Shown here one piece after another: positions 19,152 through 27,126 of a stretch of 58,832 bases of DNA. Source of the DNA: Phenylobacterium sp. (GTDB lineage Bacteria > Pseudomonadota > Alphaproteobacteria > Caulobacterales > Caulobacteraceae); NCBI GenBank assembly GCA_017991675.1, contig JAGOQB010000016.1, forward strand, positions 1-58,832. Reading direction: 5' to 3'. The notes beneath the pieces are model-generated. The model was not told the origin of the DNA and did no database searches. It saw nothing but the letters and a program-made list of their open reading frames with translations. The first letter of the stretch is position 1. The number at the start of each line of letters is the position of its first letter. The position numbers and the translations under genes are program-made.

Positions 19152-20051
19152 CTAGCTCGCCAGCCGGTACTCGCTGTCCAGTCCCGGGGCGCGGTCGTCG
19201 GAGACCACCACCCCGCGGCGGGTCAGGTCGATCATGTGGCCCAGCACCGACCGCGCCGCCGCCGGCCACAGCCGCTTGTCGACCTCCGCGTAAAGCACCG
19301 GCACCATGTCCTTGATCTTGCCGTGGCCTTCGCCGACCGCCTTGACCACCTGGGCCTCGCGGGCGCGGCGGTGGGCGATATAGGCGTCGATGAACGGCTC
19401 GACCTTCAGCACCGGCGGGCCATGCGTCGGCCACAGGATGTCGAACTTGCGCGCCTTCACCAGCTCCAGGCTTTCCATATAGGCGGTCATGTCGCCGTCC
19501 GGCGGCGAGACCACCGTCGTCGACCAGCCCATGATGTGGTCGCCGGAGAACAGGGCGTTCTCCTCCTTCAGCGCAAAGCAGATGTGGTTGGAGGTGTGGC
19601 CCGGCGTGGCGATCGCCTCCAGGGTCCAGCCGGGGCCGGTGAACACCGCCCCGCCGCCGCAGATGTCGATGTCCGGCTTGAACGACAGGTCGTGCCCGGC
19701 CTCGGTGATCACCGTCGAATCGCCGGCCTTCGCGCCGACCGCGCAGCCGTAGATCTTCGCGCCGGTCTTCTCCTGCAGCGGGCCGGCGAGCGGCGAGTGG
19801 TCGGAGTGATGGTGCGTCACCAGGATGTGGGTGACGGTCTCCCCCTCCAGGGCGGCCATCAGCGCGTCCAGGTGCTCGGGCATGTCGGGACCGGGGTCGA
19901 TCACCGCCACCTCGCCCTTGCCGATGATGTAGGTGCCGGTGCCCAGATAGGTGAACGGACCGGGATTGTTGGCCACCACCCGGCGGATCAGCGGCGAGAC
20001 CTGATCGCAGGCGCCGTACTCGAACTGAATCTCACGAACATAAGGGATCAT
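19152..20051 (-). CDS. Metallo-beta-lactamase-fold hydrolase
   Basis: The 299-residue product has TYIIGKGEVAVIDPGPD near the N-terminus, the metal motif H80-x-H82-x-D84-H85 (THHHSDHS), a third ligand in ATPGHTSNH, Asp in FSGDHIMGWSTT and His in PTHGPP. This pattern is the LACTB2/glyoxalase-II-like branch, which includes nucleases and thioester hydrolases. The C-terminal winged-helix-like segment (RSVLGHMIDLTRRGVVV) supports the LACTB2-like group. No signal peptide. It faces the acyl-CoA synthetase unit tail to tail; a link to CoA esters is possible but unproved. Confidence 0.85.
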   Translation of the reverse strand: MIPYVREIQFEYGACDQVSPLIRRVVANNPGPFTYLGTGTYIIGKGEVAVIDPGPDMPEHLDALMAALEGETVTHILVTHHHSDHSPLAGPLQEKTGAKIYGCAVGAKAGDSTVITEAGHDLSFKPDIDICGGGAVFTGPGWTLEAIATPGHTSNHICFALKEENALFSGDHIMGWSTTVVSPPDGDMTAYMESLELVKARKFDILWPTHGPPVLKVEPFIDAYIAHRRAREAQVVKAVGEGHGKIKDMVPVLYAEVDKRLWPAAARSVLGHMIDLTRRGVVVSDDRAPGLDSEYRLAS

Positions 20052-20116
20052 CGAAAAATCCTTGGGCGGCGCCCGACTTGCTGTTTCGGCCTCGAACCTG
20101 AGATGCGAGGTCGGTC

Positions 20117-20278
20117 ATGGCGACGGACACGGCGAATTATGTATCAAAACGGCTTCAGAGGGTGGCCTTCGCGCTGCTCTGTCTCGTCGCGCTCCAGCTG
20201 CTGCTGGCCGTCGCGAGTTGCGAGCCTGAGCAGGTAGCCATGGGCGCCACGCGGGTGCAACTCGATCAGCAACCATAG
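20117..20278 (+). CDS. Small predicted lipoprotein, 53 residues
   Basis: A short frame begins at ATG 20117 with GCGAGG seven bases upstream. It encodes a basic N-region (SKRLQRV), a long hydrophobic core (AFALLCLVALQLLLAVAS) and Cys35 in the lipobox-like AVASC, then CEPEQVAMGATRVQLDQQP. This looks like a small lipoprotein or a single-span peptide. It lies between the divergent MBL gene and a LuxR gene. I know no family for it. Confidence 0.45.
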   Translation: MATDTANYVSKRLQRVAFALLCLVALQLLLAVASCEPEQVAMGATRVQLDQQP

Positions 20279-20371
20279 GCGCTCGAACGCTGGGCGAGGC
20301 GTTCGCCTACCGGTGATATTCCCAAGGCCCGCGGGGGTATCTAAAGTCGCGCCGCGCGGACGGTCGCGTCG

Positions 20372-21589
20372 ATGGGGGACGCAGTGTCGTCATTCTACGC
20401 AAGCGAGGCTGCGACGGGGGCGGGGGAGGCGCTGGCCGATCTGCTCGACGCCATCTATGCGGCCGCCACCGACCTGTCGCGCTGGGAGGAGGTCGCGGCC
20501 CGCACCACCCGCTGGTTCGGCGGCCCCTGCAGCATCTATCTGCGCCCTGACGCGGCCCCCGATGCGACGCGGCTGCTGGCCAGCGCCCTCGATCCCGATT
20601 TCCGTCGCAGCCACGACGACTACTACGCCCGGAAGAACATCTGGATCATCCGCGACCGCGGCGGTGAGTCGGCGATCCGCAACGGCGACGACGTGGTCGA
20701 GGGCGAGGATCTGGAGCGCTCGGAGTACTTCGGAGACTGGCTGGAGCCGCAGGGGCTGCGCCACGGCGTGACCTGCGGGGTGCGGGCGACGCGCCGGGGT
20801 AATCTGAACTACGCGGTCCTGCGCGGCGGCCGGCGCGGTCCGTTCGGCGCGGGCGATCATGCAATGCTCGGGCGCCTGCTGCCACATGTGCAGCGGGCGT
20901 TTGCGATCGGCGAGCGTCTGGAGATGTCAGAGCTTGGCGCGGGCGCGACGACGGCCAGCGTCGAGCGCCTGGGGGTCGGCGTGGGCGTCGTCGACGCCGA
21001 GGCCAGGATGCTGTTCCAGAACGCGGCCCTGGAGCGCCTGCTCGCCCAGGGCGCGGGCTTGGTCATGACCGCCGGGCGCTTGCGGGCGGCCCGGCCGGGG
21101 GACACCGAGCCGCTTCGCGCAGCGATCGCCAGGGCGACGGGCGGCGGACGCCAGCTATCGGGCCGCGACGGGTCGGTTCTGGCCCTGCAGCGCGCCGAAC
21201 GCGCGCCGCTTTCGGTGTCAGTATCGCCGCTGTCCATGGCCGATCGCATGGCCCTGTCCTTCGGGTTCGGCGCCGGGCCGCTGGCGTTGGTGACGGTCAG
21301 CGATCCCGAGCAGCGGCTGGCCGTCGATCTGCAGGGCCTGCAGGCGCTCTACGGCCTGACGGCGGCCGAGGCGCGGCTGGTGGCGGCCCTGTGTGCGGGG
21401 CGGACCTTGGCTGAATTCGCGGGCGCCGGCGGCGTCAGCCTGACCACGGCGCGCACCCATCTGGTGGCGGCGTTCGCCAAGACCGGCGAAAACCGTCAGG
21501 CCGATCTGATCCGGCGGGTGCTCGGCGACTTCGCCCTGGTCGCCGCCCAGCCGCCGTCAGACGGCGATGCTTCGCAGCGAGACGTCTGA
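20372..21589 (+). CDS. LuxR-family transcriptional regulator (A)
   Basis: This 405-residue cytosolic regulator has an N-terminal sensory region (about 15-180), a second PAS-like segment (VERLGVGVGVVDAEARMLFQNAALERLL, about 205-235) and a C-terminal LuxR-type helix-turn-helix (about 325-390: YGLTAAEARLVAALCAGRTLAEFA...SLTTARTHLVAAFAKTG...RQADLIRRV). The recognition region deviates from the classic TVxxHxxxI. The gene start has no strong ribosome site. It converges on a second regulator of the same layout, with overlapping 3' ends (21557-21589). Confidence 0.8.
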   Translation: MGDAVSSFYASEAATGAGEALADLLDAIYAAATDLSRWEEVAARTTRWFGGPCSIYLRPDAAPDATRLLASALDPDFRRSHDDYYARKNIWIIRDRGGESAIRNGDDVVEGEDLERSEYFGDWLEPQGLRHGVTCGVRATRRGNLNYAVLRGGRRGPFGAGDHAMLGRLLPHVQRAFAIGERLEMSELGAGATTASVERLGVGVGVVDAEARMLFQNAALERLLAQGAGLVMTAGRLRAARPGDTEPLRAAIARATGGGRQLSGRDGSVLALQRAERAPLSVSVSPLSMADRMALSFGFGAGPLALVTVSDPEQRLAVDLQGLQALYGLTAAEARLVAALCAGRTLAEFAGAGGVSLTTARTHLVAAFAKTGENRQADLIRRVLGDFALVAAQPPSDGDASQRDV

Positions 21590-22645
21590 CATCACGCGGC
21601 GGATCAGGTCGGCCTGCCGTTGCTCGCCCAGCTTCTGGAACAGGTTGCCCAGGTGGGTCTTGGCGGTGGTGATGCTGACCGAGTTCCGCGCGGCGTAGGC
21701 CGAGACGCGCTCGCCGCCCACCAGCGCCGCCAGCAGCCGCGCCTCGGCCGGGGTCAGGCCGAAGGCGCGCGCCAGCCGATCCTCGTCGACCCGGTCGGGC
21801 ACGGTCGAGAACAGCAGCAGCACGCAGGGCCCCGTGGCGGCGCTGAGCTCAGGCCCGCCCGGATAGACCACCAGTGAGCGGCCGCCCGCTCCGCCCAGCG
21901 ACACCGTCTCGGGAACGCCCAGGCCCGCGACCCGCGAGATGGCCTGGACCAGCGCCCGGTCGTCGGCGCCTCCTGGCGCCCGCAGCCGGCCGTGCACGAC
22001 CGCCAGTTCCCGGTCCTGCAGCATGCGGTCGGCGACGGCGTTGGCGAACCGCAGCCGGGCCTGGCTGTCGGTGATCATCACCCCGACGCTGGCCTGCTCC
22101 AGCGCCTGGACCGAGGCCCGCCGTTCCAGCTCCAGGGCCTCGAAGCGGTGCTGGATCGTGAAGGCGCGGGACAGGTGGGGCGTTAGAAGGCCAAGCAGGT
22201 CGAGGTCAGAGGCTTCGAACCCTCCGCTGCGCCGTGAACGGGAGACGCTGAGCACGACGAACTCGTCGGCGGACCGATAGGGCGAGGCATAGAGGATCTC
22301 GTCGCATCCAATCGGCCGCAGATAGTCGTTGAGGTACTCCGACCAGCCGGGCGGACTGGCTTCGCGCAGGTTGGCTCCAAGGACCACTTCGGCCGGCTGC
22401 GCCTGGGCGAGGCGCTTGGGGCCGTGGTCCAGCCGCCAGTAGTGCTCGAGATAGTCCGACGCGATAGCCGGATCGAGGGTCGAGGCGTAGATCCCCAGTG
22501 GCCGGTCGCCGTGGCGGCACAGCGCGACCGGGCCGCCGAACGCGCGCTCCAGACTGACCGCCAGCGCCTGCCAGCCGCCCGGCGACAGGGCCGCGTCATA
22601 GGCCTGCGCCGCAAGGGCGGCGACCGTCTCGTCACCGCCGCGCAT
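21557..22645 (-). CDS. LuxR-family transcriptional regulator (B), same architecture as A
   Basis: From ATG 22645, which has TTGGAG seven bases upstream, the protein has 362 residues; the frame is open further upstream but with no support. Its layout parallels the converging neighbour: sensory domain, PAS-like ALEQASVGVMITDSQARLRFANAVADRML, then FGLTPAEARLLAALVGGERVSAYA...SITTAKTHLGNLFQKLGEQRQADLIRRV. The helix-turn-helix here is closer to consensus. The ends of the two proteins (RQADLIRRV) are nearly identical, suggesting an old duplication followed by inversion. Targets are unknown; the adjacent tetR-SDR operon is one possibility. Confidence 0.82.
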   Translation of the reverse strand: MRGGDETVAALAAQAYDAALSPGGWQALAVSLERAFGGPVALCRHGDRPLGIYASTLDPAIASDYLEHYWRLDHGPKRLAQAQPAEVVLGANLREASPPGWSEYLNDYLRPIGCDEILYASPYRSADEFVVLSVSRSRRSGGFEASDLDLLGLLTPHLSRAFTIQHRFEALELERRASVQALEQASVGVMITDSQARLRFANAVADRMLQDRELAVVHGRLRAPGGADDRALVQAISRVAGLGVPETVSLGGAGGRSLVVYPGGPELSAATGPCVLLLFSTVPDRVDEDRLARAFGLTPAEARLLAALVGGERVSAYAARNSVSITTAKTHLGNLFQKLGEQRQADLIRRVMSDVSLRSIAV

Positions 22646-22817
22646 GGGCGGCTCCAAGCAGGTCTGCGCGCGCGCCGCTCGCCCCGGGCGGGGCGCCGGC
22701 GAAATGGGCGACTGAACGTACCAACACGTCACGATCTCGGACTTCGCTAGGGCGCAGACCATTGCTCAGGCGAAGATCGTCCCGCCTCATACAAACGTAC
22801 GAGGCGGGGGGCCGCCG

Positions 22818-23567
22818 CTATCCCCGGCGCATCAGGCGCTCGCCGACGCCTGGGGCCACCCGCATGAGGATCGGCAGCAGCTTGGCGCGGTCGACATAGA
22901 CCTCGTCGCGGTCGCGCTTGATGGCGGCGATCACCTCGCTGGCGGCCTGGGCTGGGCTGATCTTTCCGGTCCCGCGGCCGGCGGTCATGTCCGTGTCGAC
23001 CAGCGCCATCACCGCCTCCATCACCCGCACGCTGGGGGCGCCGTCCTCGCATTGGTAGCGCAAGGCCTTGGTGAAGGTCCGCACCGCCGACTTGGTCGCG
23101 CAATAGACCGGCGAGGAGGTCTTCGGGGCGAGCGCGAGGCCGCTGGTGACGTTGACGATCATCGCCGAGGGCTGGCGCCGCAGGTGCGGCAGCAGGCCGG
23201 TGGAGATCGCGACCACCGCCTCGAAGTTCAGCGCGATCTCTCCCTGCAGCGCGGGGCGGAGGGCCGCGGGGTCCTCGGCCAGGAAGTCGGTCAGCGTCTG
23301 CACGCCCGCATTGTTGACCACGACCGAGAGCGTCGGGTGGCGGCCTGGCAGGTCGCGGATGAACGCGTCGGTGGCCTCCGGGTCGGAGAGGTCCAGCGCC
23401 CAGCAGCTGACCTGGCTTGGCGCGGCGAATTGCAGCCGCGCCAGGCTGGAGCGGTCGCGTCCCACCGCCACCACATGCGCGCCTTCGGCGACGAACTGCC
23501 GGGTGAGTTCAAGCCCGATGCCCCGGGCGCCGCCGGTGACCAGGACCGTCCTGCCGTTAAGTTGCAT
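22818..23567 (-). CDS. Short-chain dehydrogenase/reductase (DltE-like)
   Basis: This 249-residue SDR has VLVTGGARGIG for NAD(P) binding, VVNNAGVQ, the catalytic Ser in VNVTSG and YCATK for Tyr/Lys. ATG 23567 lies inside the end of tetR (11-base overlap) with GGTGGAG upstream, so it is translationally coupled. The insertion EDPAALRPALQGEIALNFEAVV and the late VRVMEAVMALVDTDMT are typical of DltE/YdfG-type oxidoreductases. The substrate is unknown; co-transcription with a TetR repressor suggests the repressor's ligand is its substrate or a relative. Confidence 0.88.
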   Translation of the reverse strand: MQLNGRTVLVTGGARGIGLELTRQFVAEGAHVVAVGRDRSSLARLQFAAPSQVSCWALDLSDPEATDAFIRDLPGRHPTLSVVVNNAGVQTLTDFLAEDPAALRPALQGEIALNFEAVVAISTGLLPHLRRQPSAMIVNVTSGLALAPKTSSPVYCATKSAVRTFTKALRYQCEDGAPSVRVMEAVMALVDTDMTAGRGTGKISPAQAASEVIAAIKRDRDEVYVDRAKLLPILMRVAPGVGERLMRRG

Positions 23568-24174
23568 GCTGCTCCACCTTGGCGGCCGGGCCGAGCAGCA
23601 GGTCGACCAGGGCCTGCGCCGAACGCGGGTCGGGCCGGACCTGCCGCACCAGAAGTTGGAAGAAGGGCGCGCCGAGCAGCAGGTCGAGCAACAGGACGAC
23701 GTCGGCGTCGGGCGCGACCAGGCCCTGGCGACGGGCCTCCTCGACGAGCGGGCGCAGCGCCCCATGTTCGCGGGCTCCGGCCAGGATCAGGGCGGTGGCC
23801 GTGGACAGCTCCGGCTCGTGCGCGGCGTGCGAGATGACGGCGCGGATCGCGCCGCCGAGCGGCCCATCGGACAGCGCCCGCATCTTCGCGGCCAGCGCCT
23901 CGGCCAGGTCCGCGCGCACGTCGCCGGTCAGCACCGGGGCCTCGTGGGCCTCGCGCAGGCCCTGCTGGATGGCCTCGGCGACCAGGGCGACCTTGCTCGG
24001 CCAGCGGCGGTAGACCGTGGCCTTGCTGGCGCGCGCGGCGGCGGCGACGTCGGCGGTGCTGGTCCCGTCATAGCCCTGCGCCGCCAGCAGCCGCAGCGTC
24101 GCGCCGAGGATCGCCGCCGTGGCGTCCTCGTCGCGCGGTCGTCCGGGGCCGGTGGGCGCTATATCGGTACTCAT
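23557..24174 (-). CDS. TetR/AcrR-family repressor of the tetR-SDR operon
   Basis: This 205-residue repressor has an N-terminal helix-turn-helix with YDGTSTADVAAAARASKATVYRRWPSKVALVAEAI (about 35-70) and a C-terminal ligand domain of the TetR_C_11 type (AVISHAAHEPELS...GALRPLVEEARRQG). It precedes and overlaps the SDR gene. Two matching palindromes (24163-24217) cover its start codon and the upstream promoter region, so strong autorepression is expected. Confidence 0.88.
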   Translation of the reverse strand: MSTDIAPTGPGRPRDEDATAAILGATLRLLAAQGYDGTSTADVAAAARASKATVYRRWPSKVALVAEAIQQGLREAHEAPVLTGDVRADLAEALAAKMRALSDGPLGGAIRAVISHAAHEPELSTATALILAGAREHGALRPLVEEARRQGLVAPDADVVLLLDLLLGAPFFQLLVRQVRPDPRSAQALVDLLLGPAAKVEQHAT

Positions 24175-24217
24175 GGGTACCGATTGGGACTCAATAATTG
24201 GGTACCGTCAAGTACCC
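24163..24217. promoter_or_regulatory. Two TetR operators with half-site GGTAC-N6-GTACC
   Basis: Site 1 is ATCGGTAC at 24163-24170 and GTACCGAT at 24177-24184, a perfect 8-bp inverted repeat with six bases between. Its spacer contains the tetR ATG (24172-24174). Site 2 is GGGTAC at 24200-24205 and GTACCC at 24212-24217, again with six bases between. Centres are 35 bp apart. The identical core in two copies directly at the tetR start makes these the probable binding sites of the encoded repressor. Confidence 0.7.
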
Positions 24218-24230
24218 GTAACGCTGGGGG

Positions 24231-24641
24231 CTAGCGCGGGAAGGCGCCTGAGAGGTCGTAGCCGGCCTGGGCGCCCAGCTCGACGAGCTCGTCGGCCGAG
24301 CGTTCGTCGGCCTGGAACTGGCCCAGCGACCAGGTGACGATCGAGCGGGTGCCCGAGCGGCAGAAGGCCAGCACCGGACCGTCGGCGGCCTCGATGGCGC
24401 GGTGATTGGCTTCGACCTGGTCGGGGGTCGGTCCGCCGCGCACCGGGATGTGGACATAGGCCAGGCCGGCCGCCTTGGCCGCCGCCTCGATCTCGGCGCT
24501 GCTCGGCTGGCTCGGGTCCTCGCCGTCCGGGCGGTTGTTGATCACCAGCTTGAATCCCTGCGCCGCGGCCTGCGCCAGGTCGGCGGTGGAAATCTGCGGG
24601 GCGACCGAGAGCTGGTCGGTGACGCGTCGGAAGTCAGTCAT
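24231..24641 (-). CDS. DUF442 / TIGR01244 dual-specificity-phosphatase-like protein
   Basis: This 136-residue protein has the Cys-based phosphatase loop FCRSGTRS (C-x5-R) and the family opening RRVTDQLSVAPQISTADLAQAAAQGFKLVINNRPDGED. Elsewhere the domain occurs fused to a metallo-hydrolase in Blh/CstB-like proteins linked to sulfide handling; here it is alone. ATG 24641 is preferred to the TTG at 24647. The two operators lie between its stop and tetR, so it is probably a separate transcription unit. Confidence 0.82.
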   Translation of the reverse strand: MTDFRRVTDQLSVAPQISTADLAQAAAQGFKLVINNRPDGEDPSQPSSAEIEAAAKAAGLAYVHIPVRGGPTPDQVEANHRAIEAADGPVLAFCRSGTRSIVTWSLGQFQADERSADELVELGAQAGYDLSGAFPR

Positions 24642-24745
24642 CTGCAATACCGCTAGAAGGGGAGGGGCGATCGTTTGACATCATCGGGGCCCGGTGAAAG
24701 TTTCGCAACGCTTGGCCGACGATCGGCCGCCGCCTCGAGCCCCTG

Positions 24746-25669
24746 ATGTTCCGCTTCATCGGCCGCCGCCTGCTGGTGGCCATCCCGACCCTGTTCCTGG
24801 TGGTGACCGTCGCGTTCTTCATGATGCGCGCCGCCCCCGGCAGCCCGTTCGACATGGACCGCAAGCTCTCGCCCGAGATCGAGCGGAACGTGATGGCCAA
24901 GTACGGGATGGATAAGCCGCTGCACGAGCAGTACTTCAACTATCTCCGCGACGTGACCCGCGGCGATTTCGGCCCGTCGCTGAAGTACAAGGACAAGAGC
25001 GTCCTCCAGATCCTCCAGGAGAACTACAAGGTCAGCCTGACGCTCGGGCTGTCGGCGATCATCCTGGCCAGCGTGGTCGGCGTGACCCTGGGGGTGCTGG
25101 CGGCGCTGCGGCAGAACCGGATGGTCGACTACGGGGTGATGGCGGTGGCGATCGTCGGGGTCTGCATCCCGACATTCGTCACCGCGCCGCTGCTCGTGCT
25201 GATATTCGGATCGAAACTGCAGCTTTTGCCTTCTGGGGGCTGGAATGGCGGGGCGCTCGCAAACCTGATTTTGCCGGTAGCGGTGCTCGCCCTGCCGCAG
25301 ATCGCCATCATCTCGCGCCTGACGCGGGCCGGCATGATCGAGGTGCTGCGCTCGAACTATATCCGCACCGCCCGCGCTAAAGGCCTGCCGGAACACAGGA
25401 TTGTCGCCAAGCACGCCCTGCGCGCGGCGATCCTGCCGCTGGTCAGCTATCTTGGCCCGGCCTGCGCGGGGCTGCTGACCGGCAGCTTGGTGGTGGAAAA
25501 GATCTTTAACCTGCCGGGACTGGGCAAGTTCTTCGTCATTTCCGCGCTTCAGCGCGACTACACCGTGGTGATGGGGATGGTGATCTTCTACGCCGCCCTG
25601 ATCCTCGTCCTGAACCTGATCGCCGACCTGCTCTATGCGGCGCTCGACCCCCGCGTGAGGCTGTCGTGA
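24746..25669 (+). CDS. Oligopeptide ABC transporter permease, OppB type
   Basis: This 307-residue inner-membrane permease of the DppB/OppB group has an N-terminal RFIGRRLLVAIPTLFLVVTVAFFMMRAAPGSPFD, six predicted spans, and the EAA loop RLTRAGMIEVLRSNYIRTARAKGLPEHRIVAKHALRAA (the ATPase contact). The C-terminus ..ALDPRVRLS is typical. GTGA couples it to oppC. It should work with the OppA-type lipoprotein at 27127; no ATPase genes are in this window. Confidence 0.93.
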   Translation: MFRFIGRRLLVAIPTLFLVVTVAFFMMRAAPGSPFDMDRKLSPEIERNVMAKYGMDKPLHEQYFNYLRDVTRGDFGPSLKYKDKSVLQILQENYKVSLTLGLSAIILASVVGVTLGVLAALRQNRMVDYGVMAVAIVGVCIPTFVTAPLLVLIFGSKLQLLPSGGWNGGALANLILPVAVLALPQIAIISRLTRAGMIEVLRSNYIRTARAKGLPEHRIVAKHALRAAILPLVSYLGPACAGLLTGSLVVEKIFNLPGLGKFFVISALQRDYTVVMGMVIFYAALILVLNLIADLLYAALDPRVRLS

Positions 25670-26565
25670 TCCTGGCTCCCGGTTCGCGCGCCGGCGCGCA
25701 AGTGATGGAAAAGGCTGTGAAAGGCCGCAGCCTGTGGGACGACGCGCTCCGCCGCCTGCTGCGCAACGGGGCGGCGGTCAGCGGCATGGTGGTGCTGGCG
25801 ATCCTGGTGCTGGTCGCCATCGTCGGGCCGCACCTGGTCCCGTTCAGCTACGACCAGATCAACAAAGACGACGTCTGGGCTCCGCCGATGACCGCCGGTC
25901 ACCTGCTGGGGGCGGACTCCCTGGGCCGCGACCTGCTGGCCCGGTTGCTTATGGGGCTTAGGGTTTCGCTGGCCATCGGGCTGGTGGCGACCCTGGTGTC
26001 GCTGGTCATCGGCATCGCCTGGGGCGCGGTCGCCGGCTATGTCGGCGGGGCGCTCGACGAGATCATGATGCGCGTCGTCGACGTGCTCTACTCGCTGCCG
26101 TTCATCTTCTTCGTGATTCTGCTGATGGTGACCTTCGGGTCGAACATCATCCTGATCTTCATCGCCATCGGCGCGGTTGAGTGGCTGACCATGAGCCGCA
26201 TCGTCCGCGGCCAGACGCTCGGCTTGAAGCACAAGGAGTTCGTGGAGGCCGCGCGGGCCGCGGGGCTGAGCCAGGGCGGGGTCATCGCGCGCCACATCAT
26301 CCCCAACCTGCTGGGGCCGGTGGTGGTCTATGTGACCTTGACGATACCTGCCGTTATCCTGGCTGAGAGCTTCCTCAGCTTCCTGGGCCTCGGCGTCCAG
26401 CCGCCGATGGCCTCGCTCGGGACCCTGATCGCGGGCGGGGCGCAGGACATGGAGCTCGCCCCCTGGCTGCTGATCTTCCCCGCCCTGACCATGGTCGTTA
26501 CGCTGATGAGCTTCAACTTCATCGGCGACGGCCTTCGGGACGCGATCGACCCGAAGGACCGCTAA
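25666..26565 (+). CDS. Oligopeptide ABC transporter permease, OppC type
   Basis: This 299-residue partner permease starts at GTG 25666, overlapping the oppB-like stop. It has a charged cytoplasmic N-terminus (KAVKGRSLWDDALRRLLRNG), the OppC-type LLGADSLGRDLLARLLMGLRVSLAIG, an EAA loop (RIVRGQTLGLKHKEFVEAARAAG) and the ending NFIGDGLRDAIDPKDR. Together with the upstream gene it forms the membrane channel. The ATPase pair normally following (oppD/oppF) is missing; the next gene is on the opposite strand. Confidence 0.93.
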   Translation: MILAPGSRAGAQVMEKAVKGRSLWDDALRRLLRNGAAVSGMVVLAILVLVAIVGPHLVPFSYDQINKDDVWAPPMTAGHLLGADSLGRDLLARLLMGLRVSLAIGLVATLVSLVIGIAWGAVAGYVGGALDEIMMRVVDVLYSLPFIFFVILLMVTFGSNIILIFIAIGAVEWLTMSRIVRGQTLGLKHKEFVEAARAAGLSQGGVIARHIIPNLLGPVVVYVTLTIPAVILAESFLSFLGLGVQPPMASLGTLIAGGAQDMELAPWLLIFPALTMVVTLMSFNFIGDGLRDAIDPKDR

Positions 26566-26571
26566 GCCGTC

Positions 26572-27117
26572 CTACCGCAACCGCTTGGCGCGCGCGCCCG
26601 ATTGGCCGTCGAGGCTGAGGAAGTAGCCCCCGACCGCGCCCTTGCGCACCTCGACCTTGGCGCCCTTCTTCGGCTGCCGGGGGAGGTCGGCGGCGTCGTA
26701 GTACTGCCAGATCGCCCCGCCGGTCAGTTCGAACACCCACTTGCCGTCGCCGCCGCGATAGGCGCGCTCGAGGGTGTCCTCGATGCGATTGGCCTCCTCT
26801 GGGCTCGCCTCGGCCTTGTTGAACATGTCCAGGGTCGGCAGGCTGAGGCCGAAGGCCTGCTTGCGGGCGGCCTTGGCCTGCTCGCGGTCGACGACGACGA
26901 TGTCGCCCTTCTGCTCGGCGGTGTCGATGGCGCCGGCGGCGGCGTCATAGCAGGCCAGTCGCTCGGTCGGATCGGTCTTGGTCTTGCAGTCCAGCAGCGA
27001 CTGGAGGACGGCGGCGCGGCCCTCCGGCTTGGCCTGGGCGGCGGCCTGGCCGGCCGCGGCGCAGGCCGCCAGCAGGGCGAGGGCGGTCAGCTTTGAGCGC
27101 GTGGGAAAGTGTGTCAT
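26572..27117 (-). CDS. Exported protein with C...ACYD motif, unknown function
   Basis: This 181-residue product has a signal peptide (LTALALLAACAAAGQAAAQA) and the motif LLDCKTKTDPTERLACYDAA (about 42-61), which recurs in many exported proteobacterial proteins and suggests a disulfide. A later stretch (WVFELTGGAIWQYYDAADL...KKGAKVEVRKGAVGGYFLSLDG) looks like a small beta domain. It is inserted between the opp permeases and the opp binding protein on the opposite strand, with nine bases between its start and that of the binding protein. Confidence 0.75.
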   Translation of the reverse strand: MTHFPTRSKLTALALLAACAAAGQAAAQAKPEGRAAVLQSLLDCKTKTDPTERLACYDAAAGAIDTAEQKGDIVVVDREQAKAARKQAFGLSLPTLDMFNKAEASPEEANRIEDTLERAYRGGDGKWVFELTGGAIWQYYDAADLPRQPKKGAKVEVRKGAVGGYFLSLDGQSGARAKRLR

Positions 27118-27126
27118 CCGTGACCC

